This document shows positions 25,771 to 35,079 of a stretch of 64,000 bases of DNA, one piece after another (within the stretch, counting starts at the first letter, position 1; each line of letters opens with the position of its first letter). Location of the stretch: positions 3,934,543-3,998,542 of the forward strand of contig NZ_LFJC01000003.1 in NCBI RefSeq assembly GCF_002776695.1, given 5' to 3'. This DNA is from Bradyrhizobium nitroreducens (GTDB lineage Bacteria > Pseudomonadota > Alphaproteobacteria > Rhizobiales > Xanthobacteraceae). The position numbers were made by a program, and so were the translations under genes. The notes beneath the pieces are model-generated. The model was given only the letters and a program-made list of their open reading frames with translations, was not told the origin of the DNA and did not search any database.

Positions 25771-26247
25771 TCAGGCGGCGATGCGAAGGCCGGTCTTCTT
25801 CAAGATCCGGGTCGAGAACAGAACCTCGTGGGCCCGCGCCGCGGGACCGACCAGCACGGCAATCTCGGCAACCTTCGCCCGCACCTCGTCGCGGCTGCGA
25901 CCATGGACCATGGCAAAGAGATTGTAGGGCCAGAGCGGCAGATGCCGCGGCCGTTCGTAGCAATGCGTGACGAAATCGAGCGCACCGACCCTGGCGCCGA
26001 TGTCGGCAACGAGCTCGTCGGCGATGTCCCACACCGACATGCCGTTCGCGGTGGTGCCGAGCGCATAGTGATTGGGGATCGCGCCGATGCGGCGGATCGC
26101 ACCGTCCTCGAGCAGCCGCCCGAGGCGACTGACGATTTCGGCCTCGTCGAGGCCGAGCCTGCCGGCGAGCGCGCGGTAAGGCTCGGCGACCAGCGGAAGT
26201 CCTGCCTGCGTAGCGGCGATCAGCTTGCGATCGATGGCATCGAGCAT
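25771..26247 (-). CDS. nirH: NirH, siroheme decarboxylase subunit (Lrp/AsnC-like)
   Basis: A 158-residue Lrp/AsnC-fold protein, part of the NirDLGH siroheme decarboxylase that makes 12,18-didecarboxysiroheme. It has the N-terminal winged-helix remnant (DAIDRKLIAATQAGLPLVAEPYRALAGRLGL) and the ligand-domain signature HCYERPRHLPLWPYNLFAMVHGRS shared with NirL. It is assigned H rather than G by position after the other single-domain subunit. The nirG stop codon lies 2 bases upstream of its start. Confidence 0.88.
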   Translation of the reverse strand: MLDAIDRKLIAATQAGLPLVAEPYRALAGRLGLDEAEIVSRLGRLLEDGAIRRIGAIPNHYALGTTANGMSVWDIADELVADIGARVGALDFVTHCYERPRHLPLWPYNLFAMVHGRSRDEVRAKVAEIAVLVGPAARAHEVLFSTRILKKTGLRIAA

Positions 26248-26249
26248 GA

Positions 26250-26702
26250 CTAGACCTCCACGCGGAAACCGACGAAGAACTCGCGCGTCTTGGGCATTGC
26301 GCGCACACGAAGGCCCGTCTCGCGCTCGATCTCCGCAATCACCTGGTCAATGCGCTCAGGGGCATCGGTCGACACGACGAACCACATGTTGAGCGCGTGA
26401 TCGCGCTCGTAATTATGCGCGATCTCGGGATGGGCGTTGACGAGCTCGGCGACCTCGTCGAACCGCTCGCGCGGGACGGCGATCGCGGCGAGACAGACGG
26501 CCCCGCCGAGGGCTTCGGCATTCCAGAGCGGGCCGAACCGGCTGAGCTGCCCGCCCGCGATCAGATGGCCGATCTCCTCGATCATCTCGCCCTCGCTGAG
26601 GCCCAGCTTCGCGCCGGCATCGCGGTAAGGCCGCTGCGTCAGGGGAAAGCCGCCCTGCAGGCCGTTGATGATGGCCTTTTCGGTCGGGTCGAGCGAGCGC
26701 AT
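26250..26702 (-). CDS. nirG: NirG, siroheme decarboxylase subunit (Lrp/AsnC-like)
   Basis: A 150-residue Lrp/AsnC-fold subunit of siroheme decarboxylase. It begins MRSLDPTEKAIINGLQGGFPLTQRPYRDAG and has the NirD/NirG-type signature HNYERDHALNMWFVVSTDAPE, whose histidines are thought to take part in decarboxylation. The ATG overlaps the nirDL stop codon by one base (TGATG), so the two are translationally coupled. A longer open frame in the same phase extends upstream inside nirDL but is out of frame with that gene and not real. Confidence 0.88.
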   Translation of the reverse strand: MRSLDPTEKAIINGLQGGFPLTQRPYRDAGAKLGLSEGEMIEEIGHLIAGGQLSRFGPLWNAEALGGAVCLAAIAVPRERFDEVAELVNAHPEIAHNYERDHALNMWFVVSTDAPERIDQVIAEIERETGLRVRAMPKTREFFVGFRVEV

Positions 26703-27685
26703 CAATTCGCCTCCTTGCGCCCAGAGAAGACGGCGCCGCGTTGCTTGAAGCAGCGCTTCGAGAACAGCACGGCCTGCTGCATCAGGCCGGTCTCGGCGAG
26801 CAGGTTCAGCTCGTCGATCGCGGCATGGGCCTCCTCGCGCGCGCGCGCATGCACCATGCAGAACAGGTTGTAGGGCCACACCGGCGGCCGGGGCGGACGC
26901 TGGTAGCACAGCGTCACGCTGGGATGACGGGCGAAGATCGCGGCGACATCGTCGATCATCCCGTCCGGGATGTTCCAGACCGCCATCGCGTTCGACCGGA
27001 AACCGAGCTTGTCGTGGCGCACCACGCAGCCGAAACGCGTCACCACGCCGGCTGCGACCAGATGCTCCAGCCGTGCGATGACCTCGTCCTGGCCGAGTGC
27101 GAGCTGATCGGCGACCGCAAGATAGGGATGCTCGACCAGCGGCAGCCCATTCTCGATCGCCGCGAGAATGCGCCGGTCGCGCGGATCGGGACGATAGTTC
27201 CCCGCGGCCGGCGCGCGGCGCTTCTGCGCGCGTGGCTCGCGCAACGAAAAGCCGAGGCCGAGATGATAGGCCTGCACCATCGGCAAATCCACGACGGGCA
27301 GCCCCGTTTGCGCCTCGATCCTGTCGATGGTGCCGCCGATCGCCTGGGCGTCTCCGCCGGCGATCACGAACCACAGATTCAGACCGTGCTCGCGCTCGTA
27401 ATTATGCGTAACCAGCGGCTCGCGGCTGACGATCCCGGCGACCCGCTCAAGTCGATCGGGCGGGACTTGCAGCGCGGCTAGCGTGCTCGCGCCCACGGTG
27501 TTGGGGCGGACCACGGCACCGACCCGGGAGATCAGGTCGTACTCCCGCATGCGACGAAACACGCCGATCGTCGCCTGCTCGTCGAGCGCGGCGGAGCGGC
27601 CGACGATCTCGAACGGCTTCTCGACAAGCGGAAAATCGTGCTGCCAGCGATCGATGAGAGCGAGTTCGACGGAGCTTGGCGTCAT
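26702..27685 (-). CDS. nirDL: NirDL, fused siroheme decarboxylase subunits
   Basis: A 327-residue fusion of two Lrp/AsnC-fold modules. The first (MTPSSVELALIDRWQHDFPL...HNYEREHGLNLWFVIAGGD) is NirD-like. The second (DPRDRRILAAIENGLPLVEHPYLAVADQ...PPVWPYNLFCMVHARARE) is NirL-like. Between them lies a basic linker (EPRAQKRRAPAAG). NirD-NirL fusions are known in other denitrifiers such as Paracoccus. The ATG at 27685 overlaps the nirF stop codon (ATGA), and the stop overlaps nirG. Together with NirG and NirH it should form the active siroheme decarboxylase. Confidence 0.9.
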   Translation of the reverse strand: MTPSSVELALIDRWQHDFPLVEKPFEIVGRSAALDEQATIGVFRRMREYDLISRVGAVVRPNTVGASTLAALQVPPDRLERVAGIVSREPLVTHNYEREHGLNLWFVIAGGDAQAIGGTIDRIEAQTGLPVVDLPMVQAYHLGLGFSLREPRAQKRRAPAAGNYRPDPRDRRILAAIENGLPLVEHPYLAVADQLALGQDEVIARLEHLVAAGVVTRFGCVVRHDKLGFRSNAMAVWNIPDGMIDDVAAIFARHPSVTLCYQRPPRPPVWPYNLFCMVHARAREEAHAAIDELNLLAETGLMQQAVLFSKRCFKQRGAVFSGRKEAN

Positions 27686-28857
27686 TGTCCGATCCTTGTC
27701 GCGCGGGCGGTGAAGAAGATTCCGGACGGCTTCTGCGCCGGGATCTCCGTCTTCTTGGCAAAGGAGGCGGCGTCGTAGACGTCGATGCGATCGGCATCGC
27801 GCACGGAGACCCAGACCTCGTTGCCGCGCGGGGTGAACTCCATGTGGAGGACCGCCGGGCCGGGCGTCAGGCGATGGATCACCTTCAGCGTCTCGGTGTC
27901 GACGATCTCGATCGTGTCGTTGAAGGGGTGCGCGAAGTTCACCCAGACGTGGCGCCCGTCGGGCCGCGCCACGGCGAAGACCGGCTGGCCGTGGGTGGCG
28001 GTGCGTCCGACCTCGGCAAAGCTGCGAAGATCGACCGCGATCAATTCGTGATGGCCGACGGCGGGAAGCAGCAGCTTGTCGCCCGCGGCGCCCCACCCTT
28101 CCAGATGCGGCATCTTGTAGACCGGCAGCGCCTCCTGGCCGCGGCCATAGCCGCTCAGGATGCGCTCGGCCTTCAGCGGCGCGCGCCAGGTGTCGACATG
28201 AACGACGCCGTCCTCGCCGAACAGGCCCGCAAGATAATGGCGGCCGTCGGGCGTGACGTTGCCGTCATAGGGCAGCTTGCCGACATCGGTCAGGCGGGTG
28301 ATGGCGGGGGTCTCGACATGGGTGAGATCGGCGATCCAGATCTCGCCGGCGTCATACAGCGCCCAGGCGAAACGCCGTCCGGGCAGGTCGACCAGTCCGA
28401 CCGTCTTCGAGGACTTGCCGCCCTCACCCGTTGCCGGAATGTTGGCGACGGGATCGAGCGTCCTGGCATCGAAGATCTTCACGCCGCCCGGTTCGTAGTT
28501 CGAGACCGCGATCAGCGCGCCGTCGTCGGAGATGGCGCCGCCGATCGAATTGCCGGCCTGCACGATGCGTCTTGTGATCGTGCTCGTGAGCATGTCGACC
28601 TTGGTGAGGCCGCCGTCGCGGCCGAAGACATAGGCGTAGCGCTGGTCCGGCGAGAACACCGCGGAGGCATGCGAGAGATCGCCGAGCCCCTCGACGCGGC
28701 CGATCGATTTGCGCTCGGTGGCATCGACGATCAGCACCGAGCCCGTCGCGCGCTCCACCACGAGGCCGAGATTGCCGGTGCCGCGCAGCGCGTCGGCGCG
28801 CGAGAGCACCGGCATCAGCAGCAGCAGGGCCAGACACCACCGCGCCACGAACCTCAT
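27682..28857 (-). CDS. nirF: NirF, heme d1 biosynthesis protein
   Basis: A 391-residue cytochrome d1-like beta-propeller without a heme c domain, required for heme d1 biosynthesis. It has an N-terminal signal (MRFVARWCLALLLLMPVLSRA) without a lipobox, so it is predicted to be soluble in the periplasm. Propeller repeats are visible, such as SVLIVDATERKSIGRV and DDGALIAVSNYEPGGVKIFD, and HLEGWGAAGDKLLLPAVGHHEL contributes histidines. It overlaps nirC by 4 bases (ATGA) and nirDL by 4 bases. It is taken to act between NirJ and NirN. Confidence 0.93.
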   Translation of the reverse strand: MRFVARWCLALLLLMPVLSRADALRGTGNLGLVVERATGSVLIVDATERKSIGRVEGLGDLSHASAVFSPDQRYAYVFGRDGGLTKVDMLTSTITRRIVQAGNSIGGAISDDGALIAVSNYEPGGVKIFDARTLDPVANIPATGEGGKSSKTVGLVDLPGRRFAWALYDAGEIWIADLTHVETPAITRLTDVGKLPYDGNVTPDGRHYLAGLFGEDGVVHVDTWRAPLKAERILSGYGRGQEALPVYKMPHLEGWGAAGDKLLLPAVGHHELIAVDLRSFAEVGRTATHGQPVFAVARPDGRHVWVNFAHPFNDTIEIVDTETLKVIHRLTPGPAVLHMEFTPRGNEVWVSVRDADRIDVYDAASFAKKTEIPAQKPSGIFFTARATRIGQ

Positions 28858-29204
28858 GGCAGATCTCCCTGCTGCAGATGCTCCACGATCCAGCGCGCGT
28901 CGGCTTCGCTCAGCAACGGACGCCAGGGCGGCATCGGCGTGCCCGGCACGCCGTCGAGCACGATGCTGACGAGCTGGTCGCGGCTCCAGGCGCTGAGATG
29001 GTCCGGCGTCAGCGGCTTGCCGAGCCCGCCTTTCAGCGTCAGCCCGTGGCAGGAGCCGCAGTCCTGCCGCACCAGATTGGCAAGCCTTGCAGTATTCCTT
29101 GCGGCATCGACATCTGCATCGCCCGCGGCGGCCGGCCCGATCGCAACGGCCGATGCCAGGGCAACGCTAGGCCACAACTGAAATCGCCTCGCAAATTGCC
29201 GCAT
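28854..29204 (-). CDS. nirC: NirC, periplasmic c-type cytochrome
   Basis: A 116-residue monoheme cytochrome c with a signal peptide (to about GPAAAGDADVD) and heme motif CGSCH (C49, C52, H53). The likely axial methionine is in GTPMPPW near residue 90. NirC (cytochrome c55X) donates electrons to NirS or takes part in heme d1 maturation. Its 5' end overlaps nirE by 38 bases; no shorter start would keep the signal peptide. It is followed by a 4-base overlap with nirF. Confidence 0.9.
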   Translation of the reverse strand: MRQFARRFQLWPSVALASAVAIGPAAAGDADVDAARNTARLANLVRQDCGSCHGLTLKGGLGKPLTPDHLSAWSRDQLVSIVLDGVPGTPMPPWRPLLSEADARWIVEHLQQGDLP

Positions 29205-29946
29205 CGCTCCGCGCGCTCCGTTCCAGCGCGATCGCCGCGACCTTTCCGATGATGAAAAGGACGGGACCGCTGAAGGAGGCGTCTTTCAGAGCGACCGGAA
29301 GCGCCTCCAGCGACGCACATATTCGGCTTTCCTGCGGCGTCGTACCTTGACACACAGCAAAGACCGGCGTGGTTCCCGGCAACCCCTGCGCGATCAAATT
29401 GCCGACGATCTCGTCGATATTGGCAAGGCCCATATAGACGACGAGCGTGGTGTCGGGATCGGCGAGGCTTTTCCAGTCGAGATCGAGCGGCTCGTTGGCC
29501 TTGCGATGGCCGGTTACATAGCGCACGCCGGAGGCCAGGCCGCGATGCGTCAGCGGCATCCGCGCCGCCGCGGCGCAGCCCTGTGCCGCCGTGATTCCCG
29601 GCACCACCTCATAGGGAATGCCTGCCAGCTCGAGCTCGGCCGCCTCCTCCGAGCCGCGTCCGAAGATGAAGGGGTCGCCGCCCTTGAGCCGGACGACCGT
29701 GCGGCCGGCGCGCGCCAGCCGGACCAGCATCTGGTTGATCTCTTCCTGCGGCACCGGATGATGGGCGGCCTGCTTGCCGACATTGATCTGGAGCACCCCG
29801 TCCGCAATGGTCGCCAGGATGCTCGGTGGCACCAGGCGATCATAGACGACGACGTCGGCCTCACGAAGCGCGCGGACCGCCTTCAGCGTGAGCAGCTCGG
29901 GATCACCGGGACCGGCGCCGACCAGATAGACCTTTCCAACAGCCAT
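29167..29946 (-). CDS. nirE: NirE, uroporphyrinogen-III C-methyltransferase
   Basis: A 259-residue SUMT that uses SAM to make precorrin-2, the entry to siroheme and heme d1. The family signatures are complete: KVYLVGAGPGDPELLTLKA, VVYDRLVPPSIL, RTVVRLKGGDPFIFGRG and the loop VPGITAAQGCAAAARMPLTHR. The start MAVGKVYL at 29946 is typical; a longer frame upstream is rejected. It follows nirS by 74 bases and overlaps nirC. Being encoded in the nir operon it is called NirE rather than CobA or CysG. Confidence 0.93.
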   Translation of the reverse strand: MAVGKVYLVGAGPGDPELLTLKAVRALREADVVVYDRLVPPSILATIADGVLQINVGKQAAHHPVPQEEINQMLVRLARAGRTVVRLKGGDPFIFGRGSEEAAELELAGIPYEVVPGITAAQGCAAAARMPLTHRGLASGVRYVTGHRKANEPLDLDWKSLADPDTTLVVYMGLANIDEIVGNLIAQGLPGTTPVFAVCQGTTPQESRICASLEALPVALKDASFSGPVLFIIGKVAAIALERSARSDAAICEAISVVA

Positions 29947-30020
29947 GATGCGCTCCGCCGAAGACCATCGCGAAAAGGCAGGCTGGTGCGGCGATCGCGC
30001 GCCGCACCAGCCCATGCTCG

Positions 30021-31805
30021 TCAGTAGACGTCGTTACGCGTGTTGAAGACGTTGAACTTGCCGGTCGGGGTGACCAGTCGCCGGTCACGAATGACCGTCT
30101 TCAAGGTCAAGGTCTTGTCGTCGACGACGACGATCGCCGAGTCCTGCGCCTTGTTGTTCCACACGGAGAACCAGATCTCCGTGCCGTCCTTGTTGAACTC
30201 GCCCTGCACCACACGGCGGGCGCCTTCCGAGATGCCGGACCACTGACCGATCGGCAGCACCTTGTAGGTCGGCTTCTCCTTGGCGAGGTCCTTGATCTTG
30301 AACACCGCGACCGACGAGGAGATCTCGGCGTCCGTGTTCAAGGGCGTGTCGACGTAGAGGTTCTCCGACTTCGGATGCGTCTTGATGAAGAGCGATCCGC
30401 CGCCCTGCCCGTCGACCGTCTGCACAACCTTCCAGGCGAACTGCTTGTGCTTCTCGGGGTCGGTGCCGATGAAGGAGATCTGCTCGCTGCCGAGATGGCT
30501 GGTTGCCCACACCGGCCCGAACTTCGGATGCTCGAGATTGGCACCGCGTCCGGGATGCGGGGTCTGGCCGCCGGTTTCGACGACGCCGACCAGCTTGTCC
30601 TCCTTGGTATCGACGATCGCGACCTTGTGGCGGGCATTCGCCGCGACCAGGAAGTAGCGGCCGGTCTTGTCGAACCCGCCGTCATGCAGGAAGCGCTCGG
30701 CTTCGATCGACGTCACCTTCAGGTTCTTCAGATCCTGATAGTTGACGAGCAGGACCTGGCCGGTCTCCTTGACGTTGACGACGAACTCCGGCTTGAAGTG
30801 CGAGGCCACGATGGAGGCAACGCGCGGCTCCGGGTGATACTCCTGCGTATCCTCGGTCATGCCGCGGGTCGAGACCACCTTGAACGGCTCGAGCGTCGCG
30901 CCGTCCATCAGCACGTATTGCGGCGGCCAGTAGGCTCCGGCGATCGCATACTTGTCCTCGTAGCCCTTGAACTTCGAGGTTTCGACCGAGCGCGCCTCGG
31001 TGCCGATCTTCAGCTCGGCGACGGTCTGCGGCGGATCCATCCAGAGATCGATCAGGTTGAGCTTGGAATCGCGTCCGATGATGTAGAGGTAGCGCCCCGA
31101 TGCCGACATGCGTGAGATGTGCACGGCATAGCCGGACTTCAGGATGTGCTCGATCTTCTTGGTGTTGCCGTCGATCAGCGCGACCTCGCCGGCGTCACGC
31201 AGCGTCACCGAGAACAGATTGTCGATGTCGAGCTTGTTCATCTTCTTGGTCGGCCGCTGCGCGACCGGAACCAGGACCTTCCAGCTGTCCTTGATCTCTT
31301 TCATCCCGAACTCCGGCGGCTGTGCCGGGGCGTTCAGGAGGTAGCGGGCCATCAGGTCGATGTCGGCCGCCTCGAGCTGGCCCGAGGTGCCCCAGTTCGG
31401 CATGCCGCCGGGCGAGCCATAGGTGATGAAGTCACGCAGATAGTCGAAGCCGAGCTTCTTGGTGAGATCGGGCGTCAGCGGCTTGCCGGTCGCGCCCTTG
31501 CGCAGCACGCCGTGACAACCCGCGCAACGTTCGAAATAGATCTGGTTGGCCTTGTCGAACTCGGCCTTGGTGAGGTTGGGATCGCCCGGCTTGGTGCCGG
31601 GCTGCTCGGTCGCGCCCTTGCCGAGAACGTCCAGGCTCGGCTGGTACTGACCGCCCGGGGTCGTCTTGTGCTGCTCGACATCGGCAGGTTTCGGCGTCGG
31701 AGCCTGCTGCTGCGCGTAGCCGATCGTCGTCGCACTCAATAGCATAAGGCTCGTTGCTGCAACGCAGCTTGCAAGCTTTGGAAACAGGGAAGCTCGGCCT
31801 CGCAT
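30021..31805 (-). CDS. nirS: Cytochrome cd1 nitrite reductase NirS
   Basis: A 594-residue periplasmic enzyme that reduces nitrite to nitric oxide. A signal peptide runs to about YAQQQ, and a cytochrome c domain carries CAGCH (C94, C97, H98). The d1 propeller has the proximal d1 ligand in GYAVHISRMSASGRYL (H229) and distal-pocket histidines in VASHFKPEF (H336) and RFLHDGGFD (H374). The end TPTGKFNVFNTRNDVY is diagnostic. GGAGGAATGTA precedes the ATG. It is the first gene of the nirSECF-DL-GHJN operon. A TTGATCCACCTCAA box lies 83-96 bases upstream of the ATG, placing it under Dnr/NnrR- or FixK-type control. Confidence 0.97.
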   Translation of the reverse strand: MRGRASLFPKLASCVAATSLMLLSATTIGYAQQQAPTPKPADVEQHKTTPGGQYQPSLDVLGKGATEQPGTKPGDPNLTKAEFDKANQIYFERCAGCHGVLRKGATGKPLTPDLTKKLGFDYLRDFITYGSPGGMPNWGTSGQLEAADIDLMARYLLNAPAQPPEFGMKEIKDSWKVLVPVAQRPTKKMNKLDIDNLFSVTLRDAGEVALIDGNTKKIEHILKSGYAVHISRMSASGRYLYIIGRDSKLNLIDLWMDPPQTVAELKIGTEARSVETSKFKGYEDKYAIAGAYWPPQYVLMDGATLEPFKVVSTRGMTEDTQEYHPEPRVASIVASHFKPEFVVNVKETGQVLLVNYQDLKNLKVTSIEAERFLHDGGFDKTGRYFLVAANARHKVAIVDTKEDKLVGVVETGGQTPHPGRGANLEHPKFGPVWATSHLGSEQISFIGTDPEKHKQFAWKVVQTVDGQGGGSLFIKTHPKSENLYVDTPLNTDAEISSSVAVFKIKDLAKEKPTYKVLPIGQWSGISEGARRVVQGEFNKDGTEIWFSVWNNKAQDSAIVVVDDKTLTLKTVIRDRRLVTPTGKFNVFNTRNDVY

Positions 31806-31887
31806 TACATTCCTCCAGCATGAGAATCCGATGGGGCCTTATGCAGGGAATCCGAGGAACTCTCCTTGACCGCGGTTAATCGCAACA

Positions 31888-31901
31888 TTGATCCACCTCA
31901 A
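31888..31901. promoter_or_regulatory. FNR/Dnr/FixK-type box TTGATCCACCTCAA
   Basis: Fits TTGA-N6-TCAA and lies between nirS and nirI. Activation from -41.5 toward nirS would start transcription near 31853. Toward nirI the same geometry would put the start at the nirI ATG itself. Confidence 0.75.
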
Positions 31902-31935
31902 TGCGCGCCGCCGACAACGCTGCCTGATCCGTCGG

Positions 31936-34014
31936 ATGCGATCGTCCGGAATCATCTTCGCCGCTGCACGGCACGCTCTGTCCGCACTGGCGATGCTGGC
32001 GTCGATGTTTTGCAGCGCAAACGCAGCCGACCTCAACGTCGCCGCAAAATTCTTCTCCGAGCCCGTCGTGATCGACCGTGCCGATGGCAAGCCGCCGGCA
32101 GCATTGGTGCGGGCTGCGGACGGGCGCGTGCTCGGCTACGCCTTCTCAAGCCTCGATGTCTCCGGCTCCGTCGGCTATGCGGGCCGGCCGCTCGATATCG
32201 TCGCGGCGGTGACGCCCACCGGCATCGTCGCCGGCGCCGAGATCGTTGCGCATGAAGAACCGATCCTCGTGATCGGAATTCCCCGCGATGCGCTGGCCGC
32301 CTATGTCGCCAGTTTCCGTGGCTTCGACGTGCGCGGCGGCACCACGCTCACATCCGCTGGTGAGACCGCGCGCGGCCCGCACGCCGTCGCCGGCGCGACC
32401 ATCACGAGCACCGTGATTCGTGATGCGATCGTGCGCTCGGCGCGCGCCGTGCTGCGCAGCCGGACCAGCGCGCCCGAGCGGGCTGCACGGCTCGACCGTG
32501 AAACCCTGCGCCGGTCCTCCTGGGCCTCGCTGCTCGCCGAGGGCGCGGTGCAGCGACGGCTGGTGAGCCGCGGCGAAGCGGCAAAGCTGCTCGGCACGCG
32601 CGACAACGAACCCGACAAGGCTTTCATCGATCTCTGGATGGCGCTCGCCACGCCGCCGCCGATCGGCGAGAGCCTGCTCGGCCAGCGCATTTACGAGAGC
32701 GAGACGGCGAAGATCGGCCCCGACGACGATCTGCTCCTGATCGGCGCGTCTGGACTCTATTCGTTCAAAGGCACGGAGTGGCGTCAGGCGGGAACGTTCA
32801 CCCGGATCGAGATCGTCCAGGGTTCGCGAACGCTGCGTCTCAAACCGGCCGATCATACGGCCGTCGAGCAGCTGCACGCCGCTGGCGCGCCGGAGCTGCG
32901 CGAGATCGCCGTGTTCCGCATTCCGCAGGCGAGCGGCTTCGATTCGACCAAGCCATTCCGGCTCGACGTCGATCTCGGCGCCGGCGCCGCACCGAGCGGT
33001 CCCGCCGTGGTCTCGCTCGATTATCGCATTCCCGAGCGTTACCTGATCGCCGCGCCCGCCGAGCCGCCCCCGGCATCGACGACGGCCGCCCCCGCTCCGG
33101 TGCAGGCGGTGTGGCAGGAGATCTGGTGGGCGCGACGCTACGAGATCGGCGTGCTCGGCGCCATGCTGACGGTGCTGGCGGCCATCCTGATCTTCCAGGA
33201 CAGCGTGACGGCCCATGGCGTGTTCTACTATCGCCTCCGCACGGGCTATCTGCTCCTGACGCTGGTGTTCCTCGGCTTCATCGCCAACGCGCAGCTCTCG
33301 GTCGTCAACGTCCTGACCTTCATCCATGCCCTGCTCTCCGGCTTTCGCTGGGAGCTCTTCCTGCTCGATCCCATGGTATTCCTGCTCTGGAGCTTCGTCG
33401 CATTCAGCATGCTGTTCTGGGGCCGCGGCGTGTTCTGCGGCTGGCTTTGCCCGTTCGGCACGCTGCAGGAGCTCACCAATCAGCTCGCGCGTCGGCTCGG
33501 CATCAAGCAGATCGAGATCCCGTTCGGGCTGCACGAGCGGCTGTGGATGATCAAATATGTCTTCTTCGTCGCCATCCTGGCGATCTCGCTGCGCTCGATC
33601 CTGACGGCCTTCCAGCTTGCGGAGGTCGAGCCGTTCAAGACCGCGATCACCATGAAGTTCCTGCGGGAATGGCCGTTCGGCGTCTATGCCGGGCTGCTGC
33701 TGCTCGCCGGCCTGTTCGTCGAGCGCTTCTACTGCCGCTATCTCTGCCCGCTGGGCGCGGCACTCGCGATTCCGGCGCGGATGCGGATGTTCGAATGGCT
33801 CAAGCGCTACCGCGAATGCGGCGCGGAATGCCACGTCTGCGCACGGCGCTGCACCGTGCAGGCGATTCATCCGCTCGGCCAGATCAACCCCAACGAATGC
33901 ATCTATTGCCTGAAGTGCCAGGCCAATTATTTCGACCAGGACGTCTGTCTGCACCTGAAGAAGCGCGCACAGCGGCGCCAGCCGTTGCCGCAAGCTCCTT
34001 CCCACCCGTCGTGA
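31936..34014 (+). CDS. nirI: NirI, NosR/NirI family flavo-iron-sulfur membrane protein
   Basis: A 692-residue protein of the NosR/NirI family needed for nir expression or NirS activity. A signal peptide is followed by a periplasmic FMN-binding domain with the flavinylation motif VAGATITST (FMN-accepting Thr near residue 155). A central region has several transmembrane helices, with the motifs FCGWLCPFG and YCRYLCPLG. The C-terminal end has two [4Fe-4S] motifs (CGAECHVCARRC and CIYCLKCQ). The ATG at 31936 is chosen; an upstream TTG at 31888 would lie inside the regulatory box. The next gene, 9 bases on, encodes the FMN transferase that would modify it. Confidence 0.92.
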   Translation: MRSSGIIFAAARHALSALAMLASMFCSANAADLNVAAKFFSEPVVIDRADGKPPAALVRAADGRVLGYAFSSLDVSGSVGYAGRPLDIVAAVTPTGIVAGAEIVAHEEPILVIGIPRDALAAYVASFRGFDVRGGTTLTSAGETARGPHAVAGATITSTVIRDAIVRSARAVLRSRTSAPERAARLDRETLRRSSWASLLAEGAVQRRLVSRGEAAKLLGTRDNEPDKAFIDLWMALATPPPIGESLLGQRIYESETAKIGPDDDLLLIGASGLYSFKGTEWRQAGTFTRIEIVQGSRTLRLKPADHTAVEQLHAAGAPELREIAVFRIPQASGFDSTKPFRLDVDLGAGAAPSGPAVVSLDYRIPERYLIAAPAEPPPASTTAAPAPVQAVWQEIWWARRYEIGVLGAMLTVLAAILIFQDSVTAHGVFYYRLRTGYLLLTLVFLGFIANAQLSVVNVLTFIHALLSGFRWELFLLDPMVFLLWSFVAFSMLFWGRGVFCGWLCPFGTLQELTNQLARRLGIKQIEIPFGLHERLWMIKYVFFVAILAISLRSILTAFQLAEVEPFKTAITMKFLREWPFGVYAGLLLLAGLFVERFYCRYLCPLGAALAIPARMRMFEWLKRYRECGAECHVCARRCTVQAIHPLGQINPNECIYCLKCQANYFDQDVCLHLKKRAQRRQPLPQAPSHPS

Positions 34015-34023
34015 GGAGACACG

Positions 34024-35013
34024 ATGCTTCCTGATCGTCCGACACGTCGTCGCGCCATCACCATCTTCGCATCGGCCGCTGCGGTCGCCATCGCGGGTCC
34101 CGCCAGTCCAGCCCGGGCCGATTTCGAATGGCGCGGCACGGCGATGGGTGCGGATGCGCGCATCCTGTTCAACGATATCGAGCCGGCAGCAGCAAAAGGA
34201 ATCGCCGCGCTGGTCGAAGCGGAGATCGACCGCCTGGAAAACGAGCTGAGCCTGTTTCGATCCGGATCGGAGCTGTGCAGGCTCAATCGCGATGGCGCGC
34301 TCACCGCGCCGGGCGGCGATCTGCGTCGCGCATTGGCACTGGCACTGGAGATCGCAGCCGTCACGAACGGCTTGTTCGACCCGACCGTGCAGGCGCTGTG
34401 GGAAGCCCATGTCGAATGGTTCGCGGACAGGAGCCACACCGGCCTGCCGCCGCAAGCAATCATTGCCCGCGCAAGGCAGGCGGTGGACTGGCGAACTGTC
34501 AGGATCGAGCCTGATTCAATTCGTCTCGGCGACAACCAGCGTTTGACGCTCAATGGTCTTGGCCAGGGTTACGTCACCGACCGCGTGGCTGACATGCTGG
34601 CGGTGAAGGGATTCGCCAACATCCTGGTCGATCTCGGGGAGATGCGGGCGATTGCCCCGCGCCGCGACGGATCGCCATGGCTGATCGCGCGCGGCGGCGC
34701 CGGCCCGCTGCAGCTGGCGGAAGGTGCTCTTGCCACGTCAGAAGGCTCGGGCTGCGTGCTCGGTGCCGATGGCGCCGCGCACCATCTGTTCGATCCGCGC
34801 AGCGGCCGCAGTGCGGCCCATTGGCGCACCATCATCGTGCACCATCGCTCGGCCGCAATGGCTGACGCGTTGTCGACGGCGCTCGCCATCGCATCTGCGG
34901 ATGAGATTCAAGCATTGCTGCCCCGGCTGAGCGGCACCGCGATCTGGGCCACCGATCCGGCAGGGCGTCGTTCAACCTGGGCCGCCGGCCCGCACGACGG
35001 CATCGTCGGCTGA
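34024..35013 (+). CDS. nirX: NirX, FAD:protein FMN transferase (ApbE family)
   Basis: A 329-residue exported ApbE-family enzyme that attaches FMN covalently to a threonine in GAT-type motifs, here presumably that of NirI. The N-terminus has an RR followed by a hydrophobic stretch (TRRRAITIFASAAAVAIAG), which looks like a Tat-type signal. Family motifs are FEWRGTAMGADARI, LSLFRSGSELCRLNRDG, LNGLGQGYVTDRVAD, LVDLGEMRAI and HHLFDPRSG. It starts 9 bases after nirI, so the pair is co-transcribed. NirX and NosX are close homologues; the nir context decides the name. Confidence 0.92.
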   Translation: MLPDRPTRRRAITIFASAAAVAIAGPASPARADFEWRGTAMGADARILFNDIEPAAAKGIAALVEAEIDRLENELSLFRSGSELCRLNRDGALTAPGGDLRRALALALEIAAVTNGLFDPTVQALWEAHVEWFADRSHTGLPPQAIIARARQAVDWRTVRIEPDSIRLGDNQRLTLNGLGQGYVTDRVADMLAVKGFANILVDLGEMRAIAPRRDGSPWLIARGGAGPLQLAEGALATSEGSGCVLGADGAAHHLFDPRSGRSAAHWRTIIVHHRSAAMADALSTALAIASADEIQALLPRLSGTAIWATDPAGRRSTWAAGPHDGIVG

Positions 35014-35079
35014 GCCACGATGCACACCGGGCGAACGGTCGGCCCGCGGGGCGATTGGTCTTAGGCTGCTGGTCTTGGC

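Noticed and set aside
31888..31935. Upstream TTG start for nirI
   Set aside because: It would place the start codon inside the FNR-type box and add a basic N-terminus before the signal peptide. The ATG at 31936 is more likely.
32146..34455. A 769-codon open frame on the minus strand
   Set aside because: It is antisense to nirI and the start of nirX, both unambiguous; no recognisable domain.
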